In this document: positions 25,001 to 31,249 of the stretch, piece by piece
How positions within the stretch are numbered: the stretch's first letter is position 1
How the letters are laid out: every line of letters starts with the position of its first letter
NCBI GenBank assembly: GCA_005777155.1
Contig: SXNM01000091.1
Location: 1 to 34,074 of the forward strand
Direction of reading: 5' to 3'
Length of the DNA: 34,074 nt
Source: Pseudomonadota bacterium
Lineage (GTDB): Bacteria; Myxococcota_A; UBA9042
The notes under the pieces: generated by a model
What the model was told of the DNA's origin: nothing
Seen by the model: the letters and a program-made list of their open reading frames with translations, nothing else
The model's database searches: none
Program-made: the position numbers and the translations under genes

Positions 25001-25702
25001 GGCGCCTACGACGGCCTCGACTCGCCGCTGAACCCGACGACGGGTCTGTTTGGCAACCTCAGCGTCGCGCTGATCAACGCCATGGTGACGGACACCGCCG
25101 GGACGCAGTCGGTGCGCGGCACGTTCGTCAAGCTCGAGGGGCAGACCAAGGCGCTCGTGACGTTCCGCGAGACGCTAACGCTGGCGGCGATGGCGCGGGC
25201 CGGTTGGGCCGCTGGGTTCGAATCGAGCGCCTATGGTCGGCTGCCCGACAATGAGCGCTACCGCTTGGGCGGCCAGCTCGGCGTGCGCGGCTACGCCGAC
25301 AACGGCATCTTGCAGTATGGAGGCGATGGCAAGCCGCTGGCGCGCTGTCTGGGCCTTGGCGACAAGCTGACCTGCGCCAACGAGGCGGTGTTCGACAGCG
25401 GCAACGTGGTCGTCAACGGGACGCTGGAGGCGCGCTTCCCGCTGGTCCGCAGCTTGGACGTCTGGACTGGCGTGTTCTGGGACTGGGGCGGCATCAGCGA
25501 GACCCTTGGCGCGCTGTCGGCGGCCTCGATTCGCCACAGCGTCGGCCTCGGCGTGCGTTGGCTGTTGGCTGGGCAGATCCCCGTCCGCGCTGACTATGGC
25601 GTCGCCGTAAACCGCCGGTGCGCTACGCTGCCGGCGGCGGACGGGAGCTGCACGACAGAGCCGCGCGGCCACCTGCACCTCGGCCTGCTCTACTCCTTCT
25701 AG
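22064..25702 (+). CDS. tamA: TamA/BamA-like Omp85 outer-membrane protein, extended
   Basis: An outer-membrane barrel protein of 1212 residues, about twice the size of E. coli TamA (577). The GTG at 22064 overlaps the tamB stop (GTGA) and has GGAG 5 nt upstream; the GTG at 22061 is less well spaced. Basic residues and a hydrophobic stretch end in a signal-peptidase I site near SAQAQP (about residue 45). An Ala/Pro-rich region follows. Up to five POTRA-like segments follow, near residues 205-285 (VIRGIRFEGNREIF), 290-380, 480-565, 618-690 (FDAVSIQGASPSRLPLVRS) and 718-790 (VRMGEIFVAGNFYTRASLLL). The barrel fills the rest, with the lid-loop motif LGGQLGVRGYADNG at about 1069 and a terminal Phe (HLGLLYSF), as expected for barrel insertion. 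TamA versus another Omp85 subtype is decided mainly by the tamB neighbour. Confidence 0.9.
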   Translation: MSVVTPAGRGGEGARQRRSRRLAVAGAIMALLLWGHPSAQAQPAEQTQPAPTSADGRRAIEAARPQESDAPAPLPVAATASGAVGGGAATPGGEATAPPGPAGVDAIEAELASTPGLANAERNCLERPIAVAELLDCLGTRCQDREERRKLLSLADLQLGAVLSRGALLRAVRRITETGFVRIAAVDCTGAVTGARIRLRVIGNKVIRGIRFEGNREIFTAELQARLLFQAGDVLDAETDAGRLQLQRQTAAFETLYQRSGFEQARIEIRAEPVGIGQVGVRVLINEGQRDRVTGLITVLQDPHRPNERERAAGLQCPQVRERALLQASDLVDVDVFTRRAEVRARSKIREHLRALGYHNPRVSIDHDRRDGAVRLDIRLGRCSLVQTLSRESAEQATRDAALRPVQDPTLEAVLPFVESGVFDLSEAERGRRELRAALENRGYLFAEVEFDYRETPRSWGSRVASAITYRITTRYLAQVRGLHFCDAAQVEEAEAATAADGCARVAGRSMALPAGELEKAIATRPYDVLGEGGYLSTAQMFGDLEALRRHYRDSGYFEFHYALVAPPGSAGLQRRRRRTGSEEVIEYLLGDRGFRVRRPIGEHFIYVDVPLIEGRRSRFDAVSIQGASPSRLPLVRSLLDLRSGGVASATLLREALQRVQDDYQNLGYFQSKVEAFCSTRGRGLSADAAEGMQPCTPERILAETIDLEVRVHEGPRVRMGEIFVAGNFYTRASLLLRDMPLPGSDFSAQRLFESLRALRNLGLFRSVSFQYIGRDEVPARQDIAVVIHVVEDETQHFEASAGFQTINVNRAERAGLPGLFDAMEHLTSAGSRLGSGYGQFLGLNLSNLLFTLEGKWIERNLDLFGGGKELRLEGRVGVTPDITEGPALGLLALVYQDRRLLGSEVSLRFFPGYVSRDFATTAIDVDKAGTAAEVARAFGKLGVSAGLDFGVVRTRDIVAQGEFATWTDLQFQGKLLLRGAYDGLDSPLNPTTGLFGNLSVALINAMVTDTAGTQSVRGTFVKLEGQTKALVTFRETLTLAAMARAGWAAGFESSAYGRLPDNERYRLGGQLGVRGYADNGILQYGGDGKPLARCLGLGDKLTCANEAVFDSGNVVVNGTLEARFPLVRSLDVWTGVFWDWGGISETLGALSAASIRHSVGLGVRWLLAGQIPVRADYGVAVNRRCATLPAADGSCTTEPRGHLHLGLLYSF

Positions 25703-26283
25703 TCTGCGGCGGCGACCAGGGCGCGCATGGCCTGTCGCACGTCTTCGGTCCGGGCGTCGGCGGGGAAGGCGCGTCGCACGACGCCGGCGCGGTCGAGCGC
25801 GAAGGCCGCGGGCAGCGCGCTGACGCGAAAGGCGGCGTGGGCGGCCAGCGCGGCGTCGTGCAGGACCGGGAACGTCCAGCTCTTCTTCGCCATGAGCGCG
25901 CGAATCTCGGCAGGCTCGTCGGCGCTCAGGGTCCACATGGCGAAGCCATCGGCGGCCGCGCCGCGGGCGAGGTCGTCGATGTCCCCGCCGTGGGCAACGC
26001 AGGGCGGACAGGAGGGCCCCCAGAAGTGCAGCAGAGTCGGATTCTGACTGGCGGCGCCGACCTCGACGCGCTTGGGTTCGGGCGGCGCCTCGGGCCAGAG
26101 CCGGGGCAACGTGGCGATCGGCACCCGCTGGCCTTCCAGGCCGCTCGGCGGCGCATGGTGGCTGCGCAGGGCGAGGACGGCTGCGACGAGCAGGAGCGAC
26201 AAAGCGATGGTAGCCCATGCCGTGGCGCGGCGCCCGGAGGAGGCGGTCGCTGGGCTTGTTGACGGCGAGGGTGCTGGCGTCAT
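25699..26283 (-). CDS. TlpA-like membrane-anchored thioredoxin
   Basis: A 194-aa periplasmic thiol-disulfide protein held by an N-terminal membrane anchor (TAWATIALSLLLVAAVLALR, residues 21-40). The thioredoxin domain has the redox motif CPPC at residues 92-95 in LHFWGPSCPPCVAHGG, and a cis-Pro segment VSALPAAFALDRAG, as in TlpA/ResA. Such proteins reduce or isomerise disulfides in periplasmic proteins, for example in cytochrome maturation. No cytochrome genes are nearby, so the client is unknown. The ATG at 26283 overlaps the stop of the upstream binding-protein gene (ATGA), which shows coupling. Its stop overlaps the tamA stop in a shared CTAG, so the two operons meet tail to tail with no room for a separate terminator. 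Confidence 0.88.
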   Translation of the reverse strand: MTPAPSPSTSPATASSGRRATAWATIALSLLLVAAVLALRSHHAPPSGLEGQRVPIATLPRLWPEAPPEPKRVEVGAASQNPTLLHFWGPSCPPCVAHGGDIDDLARGAAADGFAMWTLSADEPAEIRALMAKKSWTFPVLHDAALAAHAAFRVSALPAAFALDRAGVVRRAFPADARTEDVRQAMRALVAAAD

Positions 26284-27989
26284 GGGGCCTCGGAGCCAAG
26301 GGAGATGGCGGCAGCGCGAGGCGCCAGCGTCGCATCGACATAGGCCGAGAGTCGACCATCGGCGACGGGCGTGGTCGGACCGACCCGCGGGTGGACGAGC
26401 GCCACCTGGTCTTCGTGCCACAGCGAGATGACAGGCACCAGCTCACCGACGCGGTGGATGGCGGCGCGGTACGCGTGGGCGCGCAGCGAGCGATCGGCGC
26501 GGCGTCGACCGATCTCGAGCAGACAGTCGAGCAGTGGGTCGACGACGCCAGTCCTGTTGCCGGCGCCGCGCGGTGTGGCGAGCCCCAGGGCCTCCAGCGC
26601 GGCGTCGTGCAGCCACGCGGCGCGCGCAGCGGCGACGACGGGTTGACAGTCAAGGCCAGGCGGCGCGGCCTGGGGCGGTTCAGGCCACGGCGGCGCTGTG
26701 CCTGGGCGGTTGGCGCTGTGGAACATCCAGCCGAGGTAGTCGGGCTCGAGGGGCTCGGGCAGGCTGAGCAGGAAAGCCTGGAAGCGGCCCGCACGCAGCT
26801 CGGCGAGCAGGGTGCCGAGTTCCAGGCTCCGGACCGTGACCTGCACACCGACTGCCCAGAGGGCTCGGGCCAGCGCGTCGGCCTCGCGGCGACGGGGACG
26901 ACTCGGCGGCACCAGGAGCCGCAGGCGCAGGCGGACACCGCCGGCGTCGGCCTTGAGCCCGGCGGCGTCGAGCAGGGAGGCGGCGGCGGCGAGGTCGAGC
27001 GGCGGCGGCGGCAGGTCGGCGGGGGCGACCCAGTGGCCGCTCGGGAACATCGAGGGCGCCGGGCGGCCGCGCCCATCGAGCAACGCCTGGATCAGCGCCG
27101 GGCGATCGACGGCCAACGACAGGGCGCGCCGGACGCGCGGATCGGCCAAGGAGGGATCGCGGGTGTTGAGGCCGAGGTAGGTCCAGGCGATGCTCGGCGC
27201 CCGCTCCAACCGGGCCCCACGATGGCCGGCTGCGGCCTGCAGGGCGAGGGGCGACAGGCCGAGCGCGAGGTCAGCGCCGCCGGCGAGCACCGAGAGCAGC
27301 CGCCCCGTCTCATCGCTGACTGCACGGATCAGCACCGCCTTTGCGGCGCCCGTTGGCGCTGGACCGACCCGCCGCAGATGCACCGCGGCGAGGTCGTGCG
27401 CGTCGACGACCGCGAAGGCGCCGGCTCCGATGGGTTCGCGCAGGGCGAGCTTCGGGTCGGCGCAGGCCGAGCGCGGCACGACGCCCAAGATCAGATCGCT
27501 GGCGAAGGTGGCGAGGGGCGCGTGGAGGTCGAAGCGCACCCGCCGGGCATCGAGCCGGGTGACAGCGCGCACCCGCCGGGCCAGCTCGCCAGCGACCGGG
27601 GAGCCGAGGCGCGGGTCCATCGCCGAGCGCCAGGTGCAGGCGACGTCGTCGGCCTCCACAGGGCGGCCGTCGTGAAAGCGCAGTCCGGGCCGCAGGGTGG
27701 CGACGATGGCGAGCGGCTCGCCGTCGCGATCCCAGGCGGTGGGAGTCAGCGACTCAGCGAGCGCGAGGTGCACTTCGCCGCTTGGCGCCACCGTGGTCAG
27801 GCCCGCGAAGACGAGACGCCAGATGCGCGTAGAAGCGGCGTCGACCGCCAGACGCGGGTCTAGGGTGCGGGCGGCGGTCGGCACCGCGAGGACGAGGAGA
27901 TCGTCCGGCCACTCGCGCCTGCTGCAGCTGTTCAGCAGCAAGGCGGGCAGCAGCGCGAGGGCGGCGAAGCGGGCCGGGTGTGGCCGCAT
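26280..27989 (-). CDS. Family 5 extracellular solute-binding lipoprotein (peptide type)
   Basis: A 569-aa ABC-transporter-type binding protein. It begins MRPHPARFAALALLPALLLN, ending at Cys22 (LLNSC), a signal peptide with a slightly unusual lipobox. Family 5 features are visible in order: TLDPRLAVDAASTRIWRLVF; HDGRPVEADDVACTWRSAMD, the family's F-x-D-G-x-P-x-x-A-x-D-V block; and LGLNTRDPSLADPRVRRALS, the usual L-x-x-N-x-x-x-x-P-[FL]-x-D-x-R-V-R-x-A block. These proteins bind oligopeptides, nickel or heme at the outer face of the inner membrane. No permease or ATPase is in the window, so it is an orphan here. A GTG at 28007 is an alternative start that would overlap the peptidase stop. Gaps of 7 bp upstream and a 4-bp overlap downstream place it in a three-gene operon. 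Confidence 0.88.
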   Translation of the reverse strand: MRPHPARFAALALLPALLLNSCSRREWPDDLLVLAVPTAARTLDPRLAVDAASTRIWRLVFAGLTTVAPSGEVHLALAESLTPTAWDRDGEPLAIVATLRPGLRFHDGRPVEADDVACTWRSAMDPRLGSPVAGELARRVRAVTRLDARRVRFDLHAPLATFASDLILGVVPRSACADPKLALREPIGAGAFAVVDAHDLAAVHLRRVGPAPTGAAKAVLIRAVSDETGRLLSVLAGGADLALGLSPLALQAAAGHRGARLERAPSIAWTYLGLNTRDPSLADPRVRRALSLAVDRPALIQALLDGRGRPAPSMFPSGHWVAPADLPPPPLDLAAAASLLDAAGLKADAGGVRLRLRLLVPPSRPRRREADALARALWAVGVQVTVRSLELGTLLAELRAGRFQAFLLSLPEPLEPDYLGWMFHSANRPGTAPPWPEPPQAAPPGLDCQPVVAAARAAWLHDAALEALGLATPRGAGNRTGVVDPLLDCLLEIGRRRADRSLRAHAYRAAIHRVGELVPVISLWHEDQVALVHPRVGPTTPVADGRLSAYVDATLAPRAAAISLGSEAP

Positions 27990-27996
27990 CGCGCCG

Positions 27997-30777
27997 CTAG
28001 GGCTCACGTCGGGTCGGCGCTGTGGCGGCGGGCGTGGCGGCGGGCGCACCGCCGGCACTTGGCGTCGGCACAGCTGGGCCCGGTCCGGAGGCAGGGCCGG
28101 CCGAGGAGGCGGTGGGCGGCGCGCCTGGACCTCGAGCGTCGGGCCCTTGGGGCCGCCCCTCGCCATTGCCGTGGCCGCCGTCTTGCTCGTGGCGCATACG
28201 TTCGAGGCGCTCGACTGCGGCCTCGAGCTTGCGCAGGCGCTCGTCGGCCGGGAGGGCGCGGCCAAGGCCGGCCGCCGTCTCCCGCAGGGTCCGCCGCAGG
28301 TGCTCGTGCGGCTCGCGGGCGGCCGCGGCGTAGAGGGCGGGGCGGCTGGCGGGATCGGAGAGCGCGTCGAGCGCGGCGGCTGCCGAAGCCCGCAGCCGCA
28401 GCTCGCTGTCCTGCAGCGTGGCCTCGAGGTGATCGCGCACAGGGTCGCGCAGGGCGTCGACCCGCACCGCCAGCTGGGCCAGCGCCAAGACGGCGGAGGC
28501 GCGCAGCGCCTTCGGGTTGCCGGGGCGCGTGGCGGCCCAGATCGTCTCGAGGTCGCGCGGCTCTCCCAGGGTCGCCAGGACTTGCAGGGCTTCTCCCCGG
28601 ATCTGCTCATAAAACGAGGGCCGCTGCAGCGCCGCCGCGAGCGCCGACCGCGCCGCCTTGCGGTCGATGCGCACCAGCGCCCCTAGCGCGGCTCGGACCA
28701 CCATCGGGCTGCGCTCGGCCCGCGCCGCCTGCTGCAGGGCCGCGGTCGCGCTGGCATCGAAGATGGCGCCGAGCGCCGCAGCCGCAGCGGCGCGGACGTG
28801 GGCGTCTGCGTCTCGCTGCAGGGCGCGCTGCAAGCCCTGCCGGACCTCATCGCGGCGGCCACCACCGAGCGCCTTGGCGGCGGCCGCCCGGAGGTGACGG
28901 GCGGGGTCGCTGGCGAGCGTCTGCAACAGGGCGTCGCGGACAGCGGGTCGATCGATGTGGCCGCGCAGCGCGCTGAGCGCTTGCAAACGCGCGTTGGGAT
29001 GGACGCCGGGCGAGAGGCCACCGAGGACGAGCCCGGCGTCAGACTTGAGCTCAACGCTGACGAACACCTTGCCCTCGGGGTCGATGGCGACCAGCGCGGG
29101 CGGCGTCGGGACCTGGGTCACCGGGACCGTAAGCGTGGCGCGCTTGTCTCGCATGCGCAGCGTGTGGCGGTTCGCTGGCGCCCCGCCGACTGGGAGGATG
29201 AGCACCTCGAGGTCGAGGTCGAAGGGGGGCCGTGCGGCGTCGATCGGCTGCGTCTGGGCGGCCTCGACGACCAGACCCTCATCGTGCGTCCAGCGAGCGT
29301 GAACAGTGAGCGACGGCAACCCGGGCTGCTCGAGCCAGCGCCGAAAGAAGCCGCGCAGGCTGCGCGCCGAGGCCCTCTCGAGCGCCCGACGCAGGTCGAC
29401 GGTCTCGGCGGAGGCGAACCGGTGTTCGCGCAGATAGGCGGCGATGGCGCGGTCGAAGACGGCGTGGCCGAGCGCCTCGCGGAGCATATGCAGCACCATG
29501 GCGCCGCGCGCGTAGCTGTGCGAATTGAACAGCTCGCCGGGCTCTTCAAAGCGGTCCTGGACGACAGCGCGGGGGCTGCTCGCCTCTTGTGCGATCGCCG
29601 CGGCGCGGGCGTCGGCGATCTCCTCATAGAAGCGGTCTAGGCCGTGCTGGTGTCTCGACCAAAGCTTCTGGTAGTAGGTCGCGAAGCCCTCGTTGAGCCA
29701 GAGATCGCCCCAGCTGCGGCACGTGACCAGATCGCCGAACCACTGATGCGCCAGCTCGTGGGCGAGCAGGCCGTCGGGGGTGCGATCCAGATCGCTGTCG
29801 GCGTCGCCGAGGGCGCGGTGCGCGAGGGTCGACAGCGTGACGTTCTCCATGCCGCCGCTGGTGAACTCGTGGACCCAGACCTCGCCATAGCGGGCGTGCG
29901 GATAGGGTGTGCCTGTCAGCGTCTCAAAGAGGTCGAGCATCGCCGGAAGCGCCGAGCCATGCAGGCGCGCCCGCGCCACGTCAGGCGGCAAGGCGTAGTC
30001 GGCGATGTGCACACGGCCGTGGCGGTGCAGCACCTCTTCGAAGGGCCCGGCGACGATCGAGAGCAGGTAGACGGGGTGCGGCTCCCGCATGGCGAAGCGG
30101 GCGATGACGCGATCGCCCTTGCGCTCGCTGCCGCCGGGGTCGCCGTTGGAGAGGACGCGCCAGGGCGCCGGGGCGTCCACCGCCAGCGTCCATGTGAAGC
30201 GCTCATCGGGATCGTCCGGCGAGGGCAGCCATTGCCGAGCCTGGAGGGGCTCGCCCTGGGTCCAGGCGTGCGGAGCCCTGCCGACGGCGTCGCGGTCGTC
30301 GCCGATGAAGTGAAAGCCCTTGCGCGGCGTGGCGTCGAAGTCGAGCGCGAGGGTGGCGCAGCGATCCGCGCCAGCGCCTGGCAGCGGCCAACGCAGCGGC
30401 GCGCCCGCGGCGGGGGTAGAGGCCGCGGGGGTGCCAGCCGGGGCCTGCAGCCAACGCACGTTGCGGATCTGCACATCGTCGGCGTCGAGGCTGAGCACCA
30501 GGTCGGGCTCGGCGCTGCGGGCACAGGCGGTCCACGACACCGTGCCGCTTACGCGCCGCTGCAACGGGTCAATTCGGACTGAGAGGTCCATGGTGGTGAC
30601 ATCGACGCGGCGGTCGCGTGGCTCCGAGAATGGCAGTTGCTGGTCGAGGTAGCGCGAATCGGCGGCAGAGGCCACGGCCCCGAGTCCAAGGATGACGAGC
30701 GCAACGACCGGCGGCGGCGGAGCGCGTCGGCTCCAGCGGCTGGGCCTGCGGGTGGCCGTCGTCAGCGGGTCGAGCAT
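27997..30777 (-). CDS. M1-family metallopeptidase with C-terminal HEAT-like repeats
   Basis: A 926-aa exported zinc aminopeptidase. A signal peptide (PPPVVALVILGLGAVASAAD) covers about residues 21-40. The M1 catalytic core shows GGMEN at 308-312 (substrate N-terminus recognition), HELAHQWFGD with HExxH at 340-344, and the third zinc ligand Glu363 in LWLNEGFATYYQ, 18 residues later as expected. A beta-sandwich domain follows to about 590. Residues 590-850 are then about seven HEAT/PBS-lyase-like helical repeats (ARHLRAAAAKALGG; DAHVRAAAAAALGAI; ELRLRASAAAALDAL). The tail is Pro/Gly/Ala-rich. The repeat block is unlike the usual M1 C-terminal domain and may bind a protein partner. The ATG at 30777 has GGAGG 5 nt upstream; the frame open to 31209 lies in the regulatory gap. 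It is first gene of the operon with the binding protein and TlpA-like gene. Confidence 0.92.
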   Translation of the reverse strand: MLDPLTTATRRPSRWSRRAPPPPVVALVILGLGAVASAADSRYLDQQLPFSEPRDRRVDVTTMDLSVRIDPLQRRVSGTVSWTACARSAEPDLVLSLDADDVQIRNVRWLQAPAGTPAASTPAAGAPLRWPLPGAGADRCATLALDFDATPRKGFHFIGDDRDAVGRAPHAWTQGEPLQARQWLPSPDDPDERFTWTLAVDAPAPWRVLSNGDPGGSERKGDRVIARFAMREPHPVYLLSIVAGPFEEVLHRHGRVHIADYALPPDVARARLHGSALPAMLDLFETLTGTPYPHARYGEVWVHEFTSGGMENVTLSTLAHRALGDADSDLDRTPDGLLAHELAHQWFGDLVTCRSWGDLWLNEGFATYYQKLWSRHQHGLDRFYEEIADARAAAIAQEASSPRAVVQDRFEEPGELFNSHSYARGAMVLHMLREALGHAVFDRAIAAYLREHRFASAETVDLRRALERASARSLRGFFRRWLEQPGLPSLTVHARWTHDEGLVVEAAQTQPIDAARPPFDLDLEVLILPVGGAPANRHTLRMRDKRATLTVPVTQVPTPPALVAIDPEGKVFVSVELKSDAGLVLGGLSPGVHPNARLQALSALRGHIDRPAVRDALLQTLASDPARHLRAAAAKALGGGRRDEVRQGLQRALQRDADAHVRAAAAAALGAIFDASATAALQQAARAERSPMVVRAALGALVRIDRKAARSALAAALQRPSFYEQIRGEALQVLATLGEPRDLETIWAATRPGNPKALRASAVLALAQLAVRVDALRDPVRDHLEATLQDSELRLRASAAAALDALSDPASRPALYAAAAREPHEHLRRTLRETAAGLGRALPADERLRKLEAAVERLERMRHEQDGGHGNGEGRPQGPDARGPGAPPTASSAGPASGPGPAVPTPSAGGAPAATPAATAPTRREP

Positions 30778-30933
30778 CCGAGCCTCCGTCCGGGCATACC
30801 GGCGCCGGGAGGATAGCAGGTGAGCGAGGCGGCGGAAGGGGGCGGGGCGTAGGGTCGCCGGGCCCTGCGCTTGCGGAAGTTGCGCTGTGTTGACGCGCTG
30901 AGTCGCGCATCGCGTCGAGGCGCCGACACGGTT

Positions 30934-30963
30934 TGACCGCCCAACGTCTGACCGGCCAAAGTC
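30934..30963 (+). repeat. Two adjoining 15-bp direct repeats (possible operator)
   Basis: TGACCGCCCAACGTC (30934-30948) is followed without a gap by TGACCGGCCAAAGTC (30949-30963); 13 of 15 bases agree. Each copy has TGAC and GTC ends, echoing the TGAC...GTCA arms of the palindrome at 31201-31217. This suggests binding sites for a related or identical regulator between the divergent operons. The spacer differs by one base from that palindrome, so the link is tentative. Confidence 0.45.
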
Positions 30964-31155
30964 AGCGCGCCTGCCGTGGACCTTTGCGTCGCGACGCCGC
31001 GGGCCGAGCGCGGCGCTGAGGCGACGGCGACGGCGACGACGTCGCGGGCGGCGCCTGCGAGGGCGACCTGGGCCTCCATCGTACCGACGGTGCCCGCCTT
31101 TCACGGTGGCCGCGGCGCGCGGTGACCGGGCTGCCTTCACGACACGGTCGCAGCT

Positions 31156-31197
31156 GAGCCGGCGGCGAAGTCGACCCCGCCGGCGCGCTGCCGGCTC
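31156..31197. promoter_or_regulatory. Nested inverted repeats upstream of the fadI promoter
   Basis: GAGCCGGC (31156-31163) pairs perfectly with GCCGGCTC (31190-31197). Inside, CCGGCGG (31159-31165) pairs with CCGCCGG (31177-31183) around an 11-nt loop. The two pairings are mutually exclusive. The element ends 3 bp before the -35 box. It could insulate the promoter or be a protein site; no T-run follows it. Confidence 0.3.
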
Positions 31198-31200
31198 GGC

Positions 31201-31217
31201 TTGACACACTGCGTCAA
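31201..31217. promoter_or_regulatory. 17-bp near-perfect palindromic operator overlapping the fadI -35 box
   Basis: TTGACACACTGCGTCAA is symmetric about its central base, with seven of eight pairs matching (only the sixth pair fails). The left arm is the -35 box itself, so a bound dimer would block RNA polymerase. The size and symmetry resemble TetR-family operators, which often control fatty-acid degradation and respond to acyl-CoA. The regulator gene is not in the window, so the family is inferred. Confidence 0.6.
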
Positions 31218-31230
31218 AACCCGCTACACG
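31201..31230 (+). promoter_or_regulatory. Sigma-70-type promoter of the fadI-fadJ operon
   Basis: A consensus -35 box TTGACA lies at 31201-31206. After 18 bp comes TACACG at 31225-31230, or CTACAC at 31224 with a 17-bp spacer, as a modest -10 box. The expected transcript start is about 31237, leaving a very short leader before AGGAGG (31239-31244) and the ATG at 31250. This leader is short, so the true -10 could be slightly different, but the perfect -35 is rare in such GC-rich DNA. Confidence 0.6.
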
Positions 31231-31249
31231 CAGCTACCAGGAGGCCTCG

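Larger units (their letters stand above)
30778..31200. other. Divergent intergenic region between the M1 peptidase and fadI
   Basis: No convincing gene is present in this 472-bp gap (30778-31249, including the promoter listed separately). It holds a short GGCGAC tandem run at about 31019-31036, a tandem 15-bp repeat at 30934-30963, and nested hairpins at 31156-31197. It must contain the promoter of the minus-strand peptidase operon, but I could not assign boxes to it. Open frames crossing the gap are Arg/Ala/Pro-rich and look like non-coding GC-rich reading. Confidence 0.6.

Noticed and set aside
26217-27863. A 548-codon plus-strand frame opposite the solute-binding protein
   Set aside because: Arg/Gly/Gln-rich with no motif; the minus strand encodes clear family 5 binding-protein motifs.
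30762-31079. A 105-codon minus-strand frame in the gap before the M1 peptidase
   Set aside because: It has no recognisable domain, overlaps the peptidase start, and covers the tandem 15-bp repeat region.
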